Source: Knufia peltigerae (lineage: Eukaryota > Ascomycota > Eurotiomycetes > Chaetothyriales > Trichomeriaceae). Taken from it: DNA of 64,000 nt. The DNA lies in assembly GCA_030247855.1 (NCBI GenBank), contig JAPDRN010000073.1:118169-182168 (forward strand), written 5' to 3'. The notes beneath the pieces were generated by a model that did not search any database, was not told the origin of the DNA, and saw nothing but the letters and a program-made list of their open reading frames with translations. Below are positions 20,787 to 31,165 of the stretch, one piece after another; the first letter of the stretch is position 1, and each line of letters opens with the position of its first letter. The translations under genes were made by a program, and so were the position numbers.

Positions 20787-23564
20787 CTAAGCTCCAACAA
20801 CGGTGGTATTGTTGGACTTGTGGCAACTGCAGGTCTCGTCGCATTTGAAGACCGGTGTACCACCGTGGTGCACTTGTCCATCCACGTCGCAAGTGTAGCC
20901 CCAAAGGACTTGGCAGCGAGTGGAAAGTACATGGTAGCCAGTGCGGTAGAACTCGTCGCCCTGGTGGCCACAATGTAGACTGTAGCCTGCATCGTCGACC
21001 AGCTCAGAACGCGGGGAGAGACCTTCGGCTCCAACAAATGGAGTGCGGCAATAGCAGTTCTGGGAACACTGGGCATTACCGGCACCATCATGTCGTAGAG
21101 TCGAGAGCATTTCTCCAGGGACACATCGATACGACTCTTCAGCACAGTGATGCGTCAGAGTTGCGTTGACATGGTTTCCACTATTGCAGGCCATGGAGAA
21201 ATACTTGCGTTCAGCAGCTTCAGCGACGGAACGAGAAGAGAGATCCTCAGCCTTGGTGAAGGGAGTGCGGCAGTGACAGCTCTGAGAGCACTGAGCATCG
21301 ACAGGACCATCATGTTGAAGTTCTGAAAGTATCTCACCAGGGACACAGTGATAAGACTTTTCAGCACAGTACTTGGTTAGGGAAACATTGAGATGGTTTC
21401 CTGTTTCACAAGCCAGGGAGAAAAATTGGCGATCAGTTGATAGGTCTCTCTTTACCTCGTGTGAGACGTGTGCTGGGACAAACAAGGAGTTGGATGCAAA
21501 CAGGTCACGCTGGATCATGGCGCCCTCATCATCATGCGATGGTGTATAAGCCTTTCGGCAAGAGCAAGAAGAGTGTTTTTCGCACAGCGGGTCATGGTGC
21601 TCCGGACGTAGTGGCTTAGGTTGGCGAGGAGCATTATGAGGACATGTGTAACCTTCGGCCAAACAGTAGTTTGTCAAAGTGGTATTGACGCTGTCTTTGG
21701 CCATGCAGATGAAGTACCATGGTGCATCCCTCCCACTGTCATCAAGAGAACGCTCTGAGACACTGATGGAGTCACTGTTCATTGTATCTTGGCGCTCAGT
21801 GATGATTGACACATCTTTCTCAGATCCAACGGTAGGGGGGTCTTGCAGGACACCTGGAGGACAGACACCACTGATTGCGTGGCGAGGGACACAAATCTGA
21901 TCGGGGTCCTGATCATAGCAAACGCAAATAGCTTCACAGACAAAGTCCCAATCTTGATGCGTGACGACCTTTGCGCCATCACATGAGTAGTGCAGTTTGT
22001 TTCGGCAGGTTTGTGTGTGTGCCTTGTTCTGGCAGGCGAGGACCCATTTGTCTTGTGCCATATCAGCCACCTCCTCGTCTCGCTTGGCCACTACATCGGT
22101 GATTTGTGGAGGAGGAACATCGATGGGAGGATATGGTGACATGCCAGGTTCACCGATCCACAGATTTGCACAAGCTCCGACCACTGCATTCGTGAAATTG
22201 CCGAGGAAGTCAGTCATGAGGTCACCTTCGATCTTGTAAATAACATTGCCATCAACAAAGCACTCGGACAGAATGCTGAAGTTTGGACCATGAGTGCAAT
22301 AACGTATGGGGCCGGAAGACATGTCCATGCATTTACAGATGTCATTGCAAATTGGATTGTGAGAAGCACTAGTCAGGCTTCCAGTCTGACAACAATATCC
22401 GAATTCGGTGCTGCAAGCTTGCGTATGGTTCTGGCACAGCAAGAGTCGGCGCTTCTGATTTTGAGGATGACAACCGGGGTCGGTTAGTGCTGGCAAGTTA
22501 ACGTCGCGTCGGACAGAACCATTCGTAAAGTTAAGGACACTATTGTTGATGGTAAGATTACTGGAAGTGTCTTGACCAGTTGCATTCATGAAGGGGTCAA
22601 TGTCGTCAAAACAGACGAATTTGTGCAGATCGGCTTCGTAGATGTTGGCACATGGCTTCGGTTGTGCTCTCAGGTTCTTGCACTCGCAAACTGTGTCACA
22701 GAAGTAATCTGACAATCTGTAGGCCACTTTGCCGCTTGACTTGCAGTAGTAACTCCGGTCCTTGCATCTCTGTGTGCCGCCACGGTCGGCGCAGACCAGC
22801 GCATAATCGTGCATTGCAGCATTCGAATCTCGACCTGAGATGGCCATAGCTGATGTTTTAGAGACATCTGATCCAGAAAGTGAGCGTAGTTCGAGGCCAT
22901 GTAATGGGGATCCAGAATCGAGCAGCCACGTGCCATTGCTGAGTTCAATTGCTGTGCTGGTGTCACCGATGGTCTCGAGATTAGAGTCCAGGATTGTGCC
23001 ATCAGCCGAGATGTAACAGGTAACAGCTACAACACCATGGAGACAGGGCTTGGGTGCCAGGTTGACACAGCGGCAGACTTCAGCACAGTGTGAGTTGTAA
23101 GTGCCCTTCTTGGTCAATGAACCTTTGGCTGTGCAATAATAGCGAAATGGGGATCCTGCACAAGTGTTGGTGGTGAACTTGTGTGAGTCGGAGCCACAGA
23201 CCATGGCATAGTCATTTCCCATTTCAGGATCTCGAGACTGCATTGACGCAGCCGGAGTGGTAGCAGGTACATGCCAGTCAGAACATGGTCCATACGGATT
23301 ATCAACACCACCGTAGACCGCAGGAGTTCTCGAAGTTGAAGTTGACTGATGGTCATTGGGACTGTGAGGACGGAAGGATTCAGGGAAGTAACTAGTGGGA
23401 CGAGATCGACTGAGTGCATCAGGGAGATTTGACACAAGCTCAGTACCAGTCTGGACCGGACCAGCGCAGAGGAGACCAGCGAAGAGGCATAGAACGAGGG
23501 TCACGACGCAGGCCATGCCTGGCATTCGACCGCTACCTGCGATGATGTGAGCGGGCTGTCGCAA
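20787..23564 (-). CDS. Secreted cysteine-rich protein with eight six-Cys modules
   Basis: This is a single open frame of 925 codons. The hydrophobic stretch MACVVTLVLCLFAGLLCAG is a signal peptide. Its own start may be the ATG at 23525, 13 codons into the frame. The rest is eight cysteine modules, each with six ordered Cys and ending in C-x3-C-x-C (C-x5-C-x-C in module 5). Module spans by residue are 123-166, 258-295, 377-412, 511-549, 620-669, 719-765, 793-839 and 865-914. Modules 1-4 also carry a trailing Cys pair. Modules 6 and 7 are near-copies. Several N-x-S/T sequons fit a glycosylated extracellular or cell-wall protein. I do not recognise the family and assign no function. No membrane anchor is seen at the C-terminus. 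Confidence 0.8.
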   Translation of the reverse strand: MRQPAHIIAGSGRMPGMACVVTLVLCLFAGLLCAGPVQTGTELVSNLPDALSRSRPTSYFPESFRPHSPNDHQSTSTSRTPAVYGGVDNPYGPCSDWHVPATTPAASMQSRDPEMGNDYAMVCGSDSHKFTTNTCAGSPFRYYCTAKGSLTKKGTYNSHCAEVCRCVNLAPKPCLHGVVAVTCYISADGTILDSNLETIGDTSTAIELSNGTWLLDSGSPLHGLELRSLSGSDVSKTSAMAISGRDSNAAMHDYALVCADRGGTQRCKDRSYYCKSSGKVAYRLSDYFCDTVCECKNLRAQPKPCANIYEADLHKFVCFDDIDPFMNATGQDTSSNLTINNSVLNFTNGSVRRDVNLPALTDPGCHPQNQKRRLLLCQNHTQACSTEFGYCCQTGSLTSASHNPICNDICKCMDMSSGPIRYCTHGPNFSILSECFVDGNVIYKIEGDLMTDFLGNFTNAVVGACANLWIGEPGMSPYPPIDVPPPQITDVVAKRDEEVADMAQDKWVLACQNKAHTQTCRNKLHYSCDGAKVVTHQDWDFVCEAICVCYDQDPDQICVPRHAISGVCPPGVLQDPPTVGSEKDVSIITERQDTMNSDSISVSERSLDDSGRDAPWYFICMAKDSVNTTLTNYCLAEGYTCPHNAPRQPKPLRPEHHDPLCEKHSSCSCRKAYTPSHDDEGAMIQRDLFASNSLFVPAHVSHEVKRDLSTDRQFFSLACETGNHLNVSLTKYCAEKSYHCVPGEILSELQHDGPVDAQCSQSCHCRTPFTKAEDLSSRSVAEAAERKYFSMACNSGNHVNATLTHHCAEESYRCVPGEMLSTLRHDGAGNAQCSQNCYCRTPFVGAEGLSPRSELVDDAGYSLHCGHQGDEFYRTGYHVLSTRCQVLWGYTCDVDGQVHHGGTPVFKCDETCSCHKSNNTTVVGA

Positions 23565-25002
23565 ATGTTTGGGGATATCTTTTGTTACCTGTGAGGTTCA
23601 TCGCGCGACTAGCTCAAAGAGCTCACTGTCGCCGACGAGATGAGCTTTGAGCGCAGCGCAGGAGACGAAGATAATGAAGACGATGACTCTGATAAGATTG
23701 GTAGAGCGCGAGAATGAATGAACGGGGGACTGATGGGAGTGGTGATGGAAGAGGACGAGGCAACAGAAGATGATTTTGGAATTCGAACGGATTCATGTAC
23801 ACGGCGCGTCGCGACCTTCACACAAATAACTTACCAGAGGCAGTGAAGTGAAGTGAAATCACGTCAAGTCAAGCGGAAGCAGTGTTGCCCTCAGTGTATG
23901 CTCACTTTTTCGCCCTGGCCCGCGGTGAAAGTGAGCGATTCCTCAATACTGTGGCTTTCAGTGCATCCGCGTCGCGCCCTCCCTCTTTCAAAGCTTGAGA
24001 CCATCTTCCCTCTCTAGGTCGCGATCAAAACTCAGTGGTGGAAGTGAAGAAGACGCATTATACTGGGCGGTCTGAACCTGGATCTGTACCCGAGTGAGGC
24101 TGTCTGTCGCGGGCAGTACAGCAAAGACAACGACTTCATCTCGACGAGCAGATTTGCATTCTCATTCCGCCGTCGTCAATCCAGAGATGCTCCTACTGCA
24201 TCCACACCCTCACAATGCCCCAGCCAGACCATACCATGGGCAGCATTCGATACCATGACGAGTGGTGGCCAACAGATTCCAAGGACTCGAAAAGATGGTG
24301 CCTGACGGTATAGCAAACACTCTTCAGTAAGCTCATGGCTGTTCATACGCCTATATCCGGGATCGGAGAAGTTCATCAAGGAACACGGGAGGATGTAGAC
24401 GCTTCCAAGAGCCAGCCAGTCAAGATTGTATGCAGTACGTCAATCTGCTGCAGGTATAGAAGTGACCCGAGGAGGAGCAGATACACCCGATGCAGAAGAC
24501 GCAGGTGGAAGTGGAAATGGACGGCAGTGATGCAATGGCGGATGGGATACCTCTAGTACTTGTGCCTGGATAGTTCTAGGCGGGCATGATTAGGCGTCTT
24601 GCTTACCTAGAAATCGCCTAGAAACTACGTCGAGATGCCTATCGGGGATATCTGGAGGCACCTACAATCCCCCCTCCATTGCCCACGGACACCCAAGTAC
24701 CTCGTATTCGTACACTCCTCTAGGCAGAGTGGGCGCTATGCTCCAATTCACTAAGTGGCGGGCTTGGCGCGTGTTTGGCTGTTTTTGTTGATGCGCCAAT
24801 CACCAACATGGCTCGATAACAAATCGCCATTCCAACTGTTCCTGCGCACAACTTTGGACTCTCCTAAACAAAGGCCCAGTCAGTCTGCTCGCTGCCTTTC
24901 CTCATCCATTACCATCGACAACACAGTTGTCTACTCTCAACGCCTCTTCTACAATCACCTTCCACCAAGCCGTGAATTGGTAACTTCGCAGACTCAATCA
25001 AA
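23565..25002. other. Long intergenic region
   Basis: This 1.4 kb stretch separates two divergent genes, so it holds the promoters of the cysteine-module protein and alpha-tubulin, plus a pyrimidine-rich tubulin 5' UTR. It includes a 9-bp inverted repeat (24574-24623). No frame in it shows a recognisable domain or splice structure. Confidence 0.5.
24574..24623. repeat. Inverted repeat, 9-bp arms
   Basis: TTCTAGGCG (24574-24582) is the reverse complement of CGCCTAGAA (24615-24623), with a 32 bp loop that itself contains further TAGGCG/CCTAG words. It may be the footprint of a small mobile element or a hairpin. Nothing identifies it. Confidence 0.6.
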
Positions 25003-26666
25003 ATGCGCGGAGAAGTTAGTTATACCTCTTGTTTATGTACCCCGTGCTCGCTCTACCCCTCCACAATTCTACGACGCCCATTCCACGTGAAGGGGCCAGC
25101 CATACCAGAAACACTCATGGATTTGACCTTATGCACATACTGACTGTTGAATCAGGTCTGCCACCTGCATATTGGGCAGGCAGGTACTCAGTTGGGTAAT
25201 GCAGCTTGGGAATTGTACGGCCTGCCGACGCGCCCACCGCTACTTCGCCTCCTGATTGCTAATTTTCCTCCTCAGATACCTTCTCGAGCACGGCCTGAAG
25301 GCTGATGGTCGCCCTGACCCCGAAGCCAGTGTCGGCGATCCTGGATCCTTCGAGACCTTCTTCACCGAGACTGGAAATAACAAGCATGTCCCGCGTTCCA
25401 TCTTCGTTGATCTCGATCCTTCCCCGATCGATGAAATCCGAACCGGTGCCTACCGACATCTCTTCCACCCGGAACTCCTGATCAGTGGCAAGGAAGACGC
25501 GGCAAACAACTATGCAAGAGGACATTACACCATTGGTAAAGAGCTTGTTGACGATGTTTTGGACAAGATTCGTCGCGTTGCCGGTAAGCACCTCTCCAAA
25601 TCATGCGAAGAAGAGACGCATTGGCTGACATGCTTCTAAGACAACTGCACTTCTCTGCAAGGTTTCTTGATCTTCCACTCGTTTGGTGGTGGTACCGGTT
25701 CTGGATTTGGAGCTCTCCTCCTTGAGAGACTGTCCGTCGACTATGGAAAGAAGTGCAAGCTGGAGTTCGCCGTCTACCCTGCACCTCAAGTCTCTTCCTC
25801 TGTGGTTGAGCCCTACAACGCGGTTCTCTCCACCCATAGCACCATTGAGCACGCCGACTGCACTTTCCTGGTTGACAACGAGGCCGTGTACGATATCTGC
25901 CGTCGCAATCTGGACATTCCTCGACCAGACTACGAACATCTCAACCGTCTCATTGCTCAAGTTGTCTCGTCTGTTACCTCCAGCTTGAGATTCGATGGTG
26001 CTCTCAATGTCGACTTGAACGAGTTCCAGACCAACTTGGTGCCTTATCCTCGCATCCACTACCCTCTCATCAGTTACGCGCCTGTCGTGTCCACCAAGCG
26101 CTCCTCTCATGAAAGCTTCAAGGTACACGACCTCACTTTGCAATGCTTCGAACCCAGCAACCAGATGGTTGTTTGCGATCCTCGTAACGGCAAATACATG
26201 GCTGTGGCACTTCTCTACCGGGGGGATGTGGTACCTCGTGACACTAATGCTGCCATTGCCTCGCTCAAGGCCAAATCCAGCTTCCACCTGGTCGACTGGT
26301 GTCCCACTGGCTTCAAGGTCGGCATCAATTACCAACCTCGTAAGTTCTGCCCGAATGTGCTGGTTAACAATTCATACTAACTTACTTTTAGCTATGCCCG
26401 TCCCAGGTGGTGAACTCGCCAAGGTTGATCGCTGTGTTAGCATGCTCTCCAACACTACTGCCATTGCCGAAGCCTGGAGCCGACTTGATCATAAGTTCGA
26501 CCTCATGTACTCCAAACGTGCCTTCGTCCATTGGTATGTCGGTGAAGGTATGGAAGAGGGTGAATTTTCAGAAGCCCGTGAAGATCTTGCTGCACTCGAA
26601 AAGGACTACGAAGAGGTGGCCAGTGACAGCCTGGAAGCTGAGGATGATGGTGGTGTCGAGTACTAA
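25003..26666 (+). CDS. Alpha-tubulin
   Basis: This microtubule subunit has 450 aa, the usual family length. Exons are 25003-25014 (MRGE only), 25156-25214, 25276-25583, 25641-26339 and 26392-26666, and all phases agree. The start MRGEVCHLHIGQAGTQLGN and the GTP-binding GGGTGSG motif are intact, as are the conserved YPAPQVSS, FDGALNVDLNEFQTN and WCPTGFKVGINYQP blocks. The acidic tail ends in GGVEY, keeping the C-terminal Tyr. The residue before WELY is Ala rather than the more common Cys, and exon 2 joins to YLLEHGLKADGRP. This combination suggests the second of the two alpha-tubulin isotypes found in many filamentous fungi, but that is inference. Confidence 0.96.
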
Positions 26667-27291
26667 GCTACACCAGCTCGTCCCACACTTTCAACGACGC
26701 ACGACATGACATACAGTCCACACAGAAACCAAGCCCCAACGAAACATGAACCCCCAAAAGATTGCCTGAAATTTCCAAAGAGTGCCAATGCGGCCTTTGA
26801 AGCCGAGAACCTTGTCCTGGAGGGTATTCCCAGAGAGCATTTCGATCACAGAATGGCTTGAACGAGGTACGAGAGCATGAAAGTTGATGCACAGATTGAG
26901 AATTAGCACACTTGTATTGGCACTTCAGATTGGAGATCTGGAACTTGGTGACATGATTTCGCTTTGATTCTTGCAAATGCATAGCCTTGCTTGCGAGCTT
27001 GTAGTAAGATAGAATACTACTCGCCTTGTCCAAATGACTAACCTCGTACGGTGTTGTTTGCACGGCCAAGTCTGCGATTTACCCCTTTCCTAGGTTAGAT
27101 CCGATTACGAGGCTGCAGCCTCGTCGGCCAATGCAACACGTGACAAGTCGTCATCGATTTGTAGCCGTAGGTTGTGTGTCTCGATCAATGTTTCCTCAAC
27201 TACAACTCATATCTTTGTTACACAGTGTTACTCCGTACAAGTCACCATGATCAACTTGTACATCCGCTCGAGGCTTCAGGTCGCATGAACC
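26667..27291. other. Intergenic region
   Basis: This stretch holds the tubulin 3' UTR and the upstream region of the coiled-coil membrane protein. A minus-strand open frame of about 130 codons begins within it but has no motif support, and I reject it. Confidence 0.5.
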
Positions 27292-28860
27292 ATGTCCCAA
27301 CAACTGGGAATCCCCCATCCCTTACCACCAACCCGTCCTCACTACGCCCGCTCCCGGTCCCATACCGACCCATCCAAGCCGAACCCATCACCAACAGAAC
27401 CTCAAACTGCAGGAGCAAACCTCCAGCCCACTCGCCCCTCGCATGTCCGGTCGAGGTCTTATCTCTCCCCGGCTGAGACCAAACCTCGCAACGCCCTTAC
27501 TCTCCCCGCCGCCTCAGCACTCGAGCGCACTGCTGAGCGCCTGCATCGCGTACATATTCCGGGCTCCTCACACCTACACCATCGACATTCACAACACCAG
27601 CACTCCCTATCACATTCTCAGACTCGTAACAGCACTGCCGGTGATGCGCCTTACAAAAGAGGCCACCGTCCGACGCAGTCTGACGCCCTGACACGCACAT
27701 CCTCATTCCGCCGTGTACAACCCAAGCAGTCCAAAGAGGCTCTCCCACATCTCCTGGCAGGACTCAACGCGGAGCGAGAGAAACGCGGGCACCTCCATCG
27801 CATCAATACAAACACAAGTTTGCACACATATTCCAACGGCAGTTCCACCACTACAGGAGGCCAGAATGGTGCCAGTCTCCATCCTCCGGGCGTCTCTCAA
27901 ACGTCAGAGTATGCCGATGGCCGCAACCTAGACCTTCGTCTCCGGGCGACATCCGACCCTCATAACCGTCCCCAAATACGACCGAAAACGTCATTCGAAC
28001 AGGCCCTAGACCGAGGCGACCAGGCACGAGTAGCACGACGCATCCATGTCAAGAAGGTCGACATTGAGCGTCGCGACGCCGAGCTTGCCACCGCGGAAGA
28101 TGAAATGCGCACGCGCATCGCAAACATGACGGCCCAAGGCGTAGAAATCACGCGCCGTCTTGACTACGGGTACTACAACTTGCTCGAGACGATAGGCAGT
28201 CTCGTCGCCACGATTACGAGTTTCCAAAGCCTCTCGGTGCAAACGTCACAATTGATCAACAACTTTGACAAGGAGAGCGAGAGACTGGATCATGACACGC
28301 GGCGGAGAGTCGAACGATTCAAGGGCGAGTTCGAGGTCCGGAACGCCAAGGCCGAAGAGCTGTCGGAAAGAGGGAAAAAGGTCAATGACCGAGCCGAGGA
28401 TCTGAGTCTGCGGTTGGAGAATGCTAGAATCATTTTGAAGAACTGGGAACGTAAAGAGGACGACATACGGAAGGTTTGGGTCCGCGTGGGCAGGGTGGTA
28501 TGGTATCTTAGTCTACTTGTGGTGGTTGCGGTGTTGGCCCTCGTGTTGGGAAGGGAGTCCTTGTCCAGGCGGGACGAAGTACACAGCAAATTAGCCGATT
28601 ATACCCGCGGGGCATGGAATGGCAGCCTGGGTCTCCCGAGCGTCGAGGTCACGCTGCCTGAGGGCGTAGGCGTGCCGGATGACGTGAAGCGACTGATCCA
28701 GAGTGCTGCGGAGAGAAACAGGGCGAGGAATAAGGGGTTGCCTTGTGACACAGAGGAGGGAGGCACGACGACTGACACTCCGGCGACGGTGAAGATTGGG
28801 AAAGACACGAAGGTGGGCAATGTGGATGATGCGCGGTTGAGAGTGTTGGACGAGCTTTGA
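27292..28860 (+). CDS. Conserved-type hypothetical protein: coiled coil plus one transmembrane segment
   Basis: This is a single-exon gene of 522 codons. About 240 N-terminal residues are basic, Ser/Pro/His-rich and probably disordered, with repeated HxRSRS words (HYARSRSH, HVRSRSY). A long coiled coil follows (about 245-395; e.g. AEELSERGKKVNDRAEDLSL). A single membrane helix (VWYLSLLVVVAVLALVLG) lies at about residues 402-420, followed by a hydrophilic tail of about 100 residues. The arrangement resembles proteins anchored at the nuclear envelope or another organelle with a cytosolic coiled coil, but I do not recognise the family. The start ATG gives MSQQLGIPHPLPP. An earlier in-frame start is not evident. 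Confidence 0.75.
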   Translation: MSQQLGIPHPLPPTRPHYARSRSHTDPSKPNPSPTEPQTAGANLQPTRPSHVRSRSYLSPAETKPRNALTLPAASALERTAERLHRVHIPGSSHLHHRHSQHQHSLSHSQTRNSTAGDAPYKRGHRPTQSDALTRTSSFRRVQPKQSKEALPHLLAGLNAEREKRGHLHRINTNTSLHTYSNGSSTTTGGQNGASLHPPGVSQTSEYADGRNLDLRLRATSDPHNRPQIRPKTSFEQALDRGDQARVARRIHVKKVDIERRDAELATAEDEMRTRIANMTAQGVEITRRLDYGYYNLLETIGSLVATITSFQSLSVQTSQLINNFDKESERLDHDTRRRVERFKGEFEVRNAKAEELSERGKKVNDRAEDLSLRLENARIILKNWERKEDDIRKVWVRVGRVVWYLSLLVVVAVLALVLGRESLSRRDEVHSKLADYTRGAWNGSLGLPSVEVTLPEGVGVPDDVKRLIQSAAERNRARNKGLPCDTEEGGTTTDTPATVKIGKDTKVGNVDDARLRVLDEL

Positions 28861-29363
28861 GGTATGCGATACTGAGTGGTGTAATGCTGGGGGCGTTGAA
28901 ATGACTGTGTCGTGGCCGATTGATATGTGCTCGATTGTTTTCTTTAAGAAATCAGATGAGATACCCCCTTTTCGTACGCAAGTCATTGCAAAGACAAAAA
29001 GAGACCAATATTTACCAACCCGTACAGTACTACTCTACAATCCTGAGCGCACCCGGAAGCGCAAGACAGAGAGAACACATGGGTGAATAGTGGGTGATGC
29101 TACCTTAGAGCAATCTAATAAACCATCCCTTGCAAAATCTTGGTATCCAAGTGTGTTTGTATGCCACTGCTGGATATATGCCCGTGAAACTCCGTGCATC
29201 AATCCAAATATTCCTGGCCGTACCAAGTCACCAGAAATGATCATCTCATCCGTCCTTTTTTTGACGATGTATTCCTTAATTTTTGACATGACAATGAAGG
29301 ATTTTTGTTTTTCGGTTTTTTTCCCCTTCCAGATCTTCGTTTTTACCTCGCCGTTGGATCTCT
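28861..29363. other. Convergent intergenic region
   Basis: This is the 3' flanks of the coiled-coil protein and cystathionine gamma-lyase. It is T-rich near 29260-29330. I see no gene in it. Confidence 0.5.
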
Positions 29364-30698
29364 TCATCTTCTCGACAAACCACCGCCGGCCCCGTTGACG
29401 ACACCACCGCCGCCGCCGCCACCACCATTCGAAATCTTTGGACCGACGACGGCCTTCTCGAGGGCCTGGAGGACGTCCTTTTTGAGGTCGGAGGCGTCTT
29501 CGATGCCGCAACTCAACCTGACGAGGTCGTCGAAGACGCCGATGGCCTCCCGCTGGTCCCTAGGGATGCCGGCGTGGGTCATGGCGCTGGGGACCTCGCA
29601 CAGGCTCTCGACTCCGCCGAGGCTCTCGGCCAGGGTGAAGATCTTGGTCTGTTGGCAGAATCGCTCCGCGGCGGGGTGGCCCCCTTTCAGCCTGAAACTG
29701 AGCATGCCGCCGCCCATGCCGTCGCGATGTTGCTTCAACGCGATGGCCCTCTGGCCGTGCGAGTCCAGACCCGGGTAGTTGACGGCGATGACGTTGGGCG
29801 ACGCCTCCAGAGCGCGCGCCACCGCCAGCGCGTTCTTGCTCGCCTCGCGGGCGCGGAGGTGCAGCGTCTTCAGGCCCCGGTGGGCGAGCCAGCAGTCGAA
29901 CGGCGACGGGACGGCGCCGATGGCGTTCTGCAGGAAGGTCAGTCGCTCCTTGAGCTCGTCCGAGTTGAAGGCCGCCACGCCCATGACCACGTCCGAGTGG
30001 CCGTTGATGTACTTTGTGACGGAGTGCACGACGATGTCGGCGCCGTGGTCCAGCGGGTTCTGCACGTAGGGGGACAGGAACGTGTTGTCGACCACGACCA
30101 GGATGCCGTGCTTGTGGGCGACGGTGGCGACGTTCCGGATGTCGACCAGGCTCAACGTCGGGTTCGACGGGCTCTCGATCCAGATGAGTTTGGTTTGTTC
30201 GCGGATCAGTTCCTCGACGTCCAGTTCGATGGACGGGGAAAACGTCACCTCCACCCCGTGCGCCAGTGCGACCTTTGTAAAGTACCGGTGCGTCCCGCCG
30301 TAGACGTCCGACACCGATATTACGTGCGAGCCCGAGGCGAGGGACTGCAGGATCGTCGCGGTCGTCGCGGACCCGGAGGCGAACGCCAGGGCGTACCGGG
30401 CGTGTTCGAGGGAGGCCACGGCCTCTTCAAAGTTGTCGCGGTTCGGGTTCGCGCTCCGACTGTATTCGTAGAGCCCGACGGGCTTGCCCACGGCCGTCTG
30501 TGCGAACGTCGTGGACAGGGAGAGTGGTTCGATGACGGCGCCGGTGGAGGGATCGTGAGGTGAACCGGCGTGCACCGCGAGGGTGCCGAATTGGTGGACC
30601 GGGGAGGGAGCCCGGGCTGGAGTGTGAATCGCGCCATCCTCGCTGGTGAGGATACGCTCGTTGGGTCGGAGAGGACGAGGAGAGACTGGGATCGTCAT
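29364..30698 (-). CDS. CYS3: Cystathionine gamma-lyase
   Basis: This PLP enzyme of transsulfuration cleaves cystathionine to cysteine, 2-oxobutyrate and ammonia. It has 444 aa when started at the ATG at 30698 (MTIPVSPRPL). An in-frame ATG 32 codons upstream would add a basic leader and is less likely. The PLP lysine is in SVTKYINGHSDVV (Lys about 229). SRSANPNRDNFEEA, FASGSATTATILQ and DNTFLSPYVQNPLDHGAD are the standard Cys/Met-metabolism blocks. It resembles fungal CYS3 more than cystathionine beta-lyase or gamma-synthase, judged from the YEYSRSANPNRDNFE and SLGGVESLCEVPSAMTHA blocks. The C-terminus ends in an odd glycine-rich tail (eight consecutive Gly, then GAGGG). GC content is very high in this gene. 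Confidence 0.9.
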   Translation of the reverse strand: MTIPVSPRPLRPNERILTSEDGAIHTPARAPSPVHQFGTLAVHAGSPHDPSTGAVIEPLSLSTTFAQTAVGKPVGLYEYSRSANPNRDNFEEAVASLEHARYALAFASGSATTATILQSLASGSHVISVSDVYGGTHRYFTKVALAHGVEVTFSPSIELDVEELIREQTKLIWIESPSNPTLSLVDIRNVATVAHKHGILVVVDNTFLSPYVQNPLDHGADIVVHSVTKYINGHSDVVMGVAAFNSDELKERLTFLQNAIGAVPSPFDCWLAHRGLKTLHLRAREASKNALAVARALEASPNVIAVNYPGLDSHGQRAIALKQHRDGMGGGMLSFRLKGGHPAAERFCQQTKIFTLAESLGGVESLCEVPSAMTHAGIPRDQREAIGVFDDLVRLSCGIEDASDLKKDVLQALEKAVVGPKISNGGGGGGGGVVNGAGGGLSRR

Positions 30699-31165
30699 TG
30701 TGAGGGTCTGGCGAGTGAGTAGGCGAAGGTGTGAGGAAAGGGAATTTCTGGTTTGATGGCGATACAAAAAAGGGCGGGGTTGGATGCGGCACACCGTTTC
30801 GACCAGGACTTTTTCTTTCTAGTGAGGAGAAGGAGGGGGAGGATGGTATTAAATATTGTCAGCAGTGGCGATGTGATCGTAGAGGGATTTATATATCTTG
30901 TATGGGAGTAAGGAATCAAGTATTTGAGAGGGTCATGAAAATGAATTGAATTGTCATCCAAACCAATGTTGTAAATTGTCTCTGGTTCGATTCATTACGA
31001 TGACGTGCTTTCACATGATAAGAGAGTATCGGACCCTGCGGGCAAAGACAATCCAACACATTGAAGCCCGAGGCTCCTACGAGTCCTATTTATTACTCAA
31101 GTAAACTCCGCGTCTCACGCCCGTCAAAAGGCGCATTCCAGGGCCACTACCACTGCTTAGGTCAC
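30699..31165. promoter_or_regulatory. Upstream region of cystathionine gamma-lyase
   Basis: This is the presumed CYS3 promoter, reading on the minus strand. It contains a perfect 13-bp palindrome, TTAGGT-C-ACCTAA, overlapping its left end (31157-31169). I found no match to the classical Cys3/MetR bZIP core that I would defend. Confidence 0.4.

Noticed and set aside
25601..26335. Minus-strand frame of 244 codons over alpha-tubulin
   Set aside because: Tubulin on the plus strand is certain, and the mirror frame arises from its codon bias.
26668..27069. Minus-strand frame of 133 codons beside tubulin
   Set aside because: No motif and poor composition. It lies in the tubulin 3' UTR and the following intergenic sequence.
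29574..30563. Long plus-strand open frame (329 codons) opposite cystathionine gamma-lyase
   Set aside because: It mirrors a GC-rich, strongly conserved gene on the other strand. Its Arg/Val/Asp-rich composition is that of an antisense shadow and it has no motifs.
30970..31000. tRNA-like T-arm word (GGTTCGATTC)
   Set aside because: No matching acceptor stem, D-arm or anticodon arm could be folded around it.
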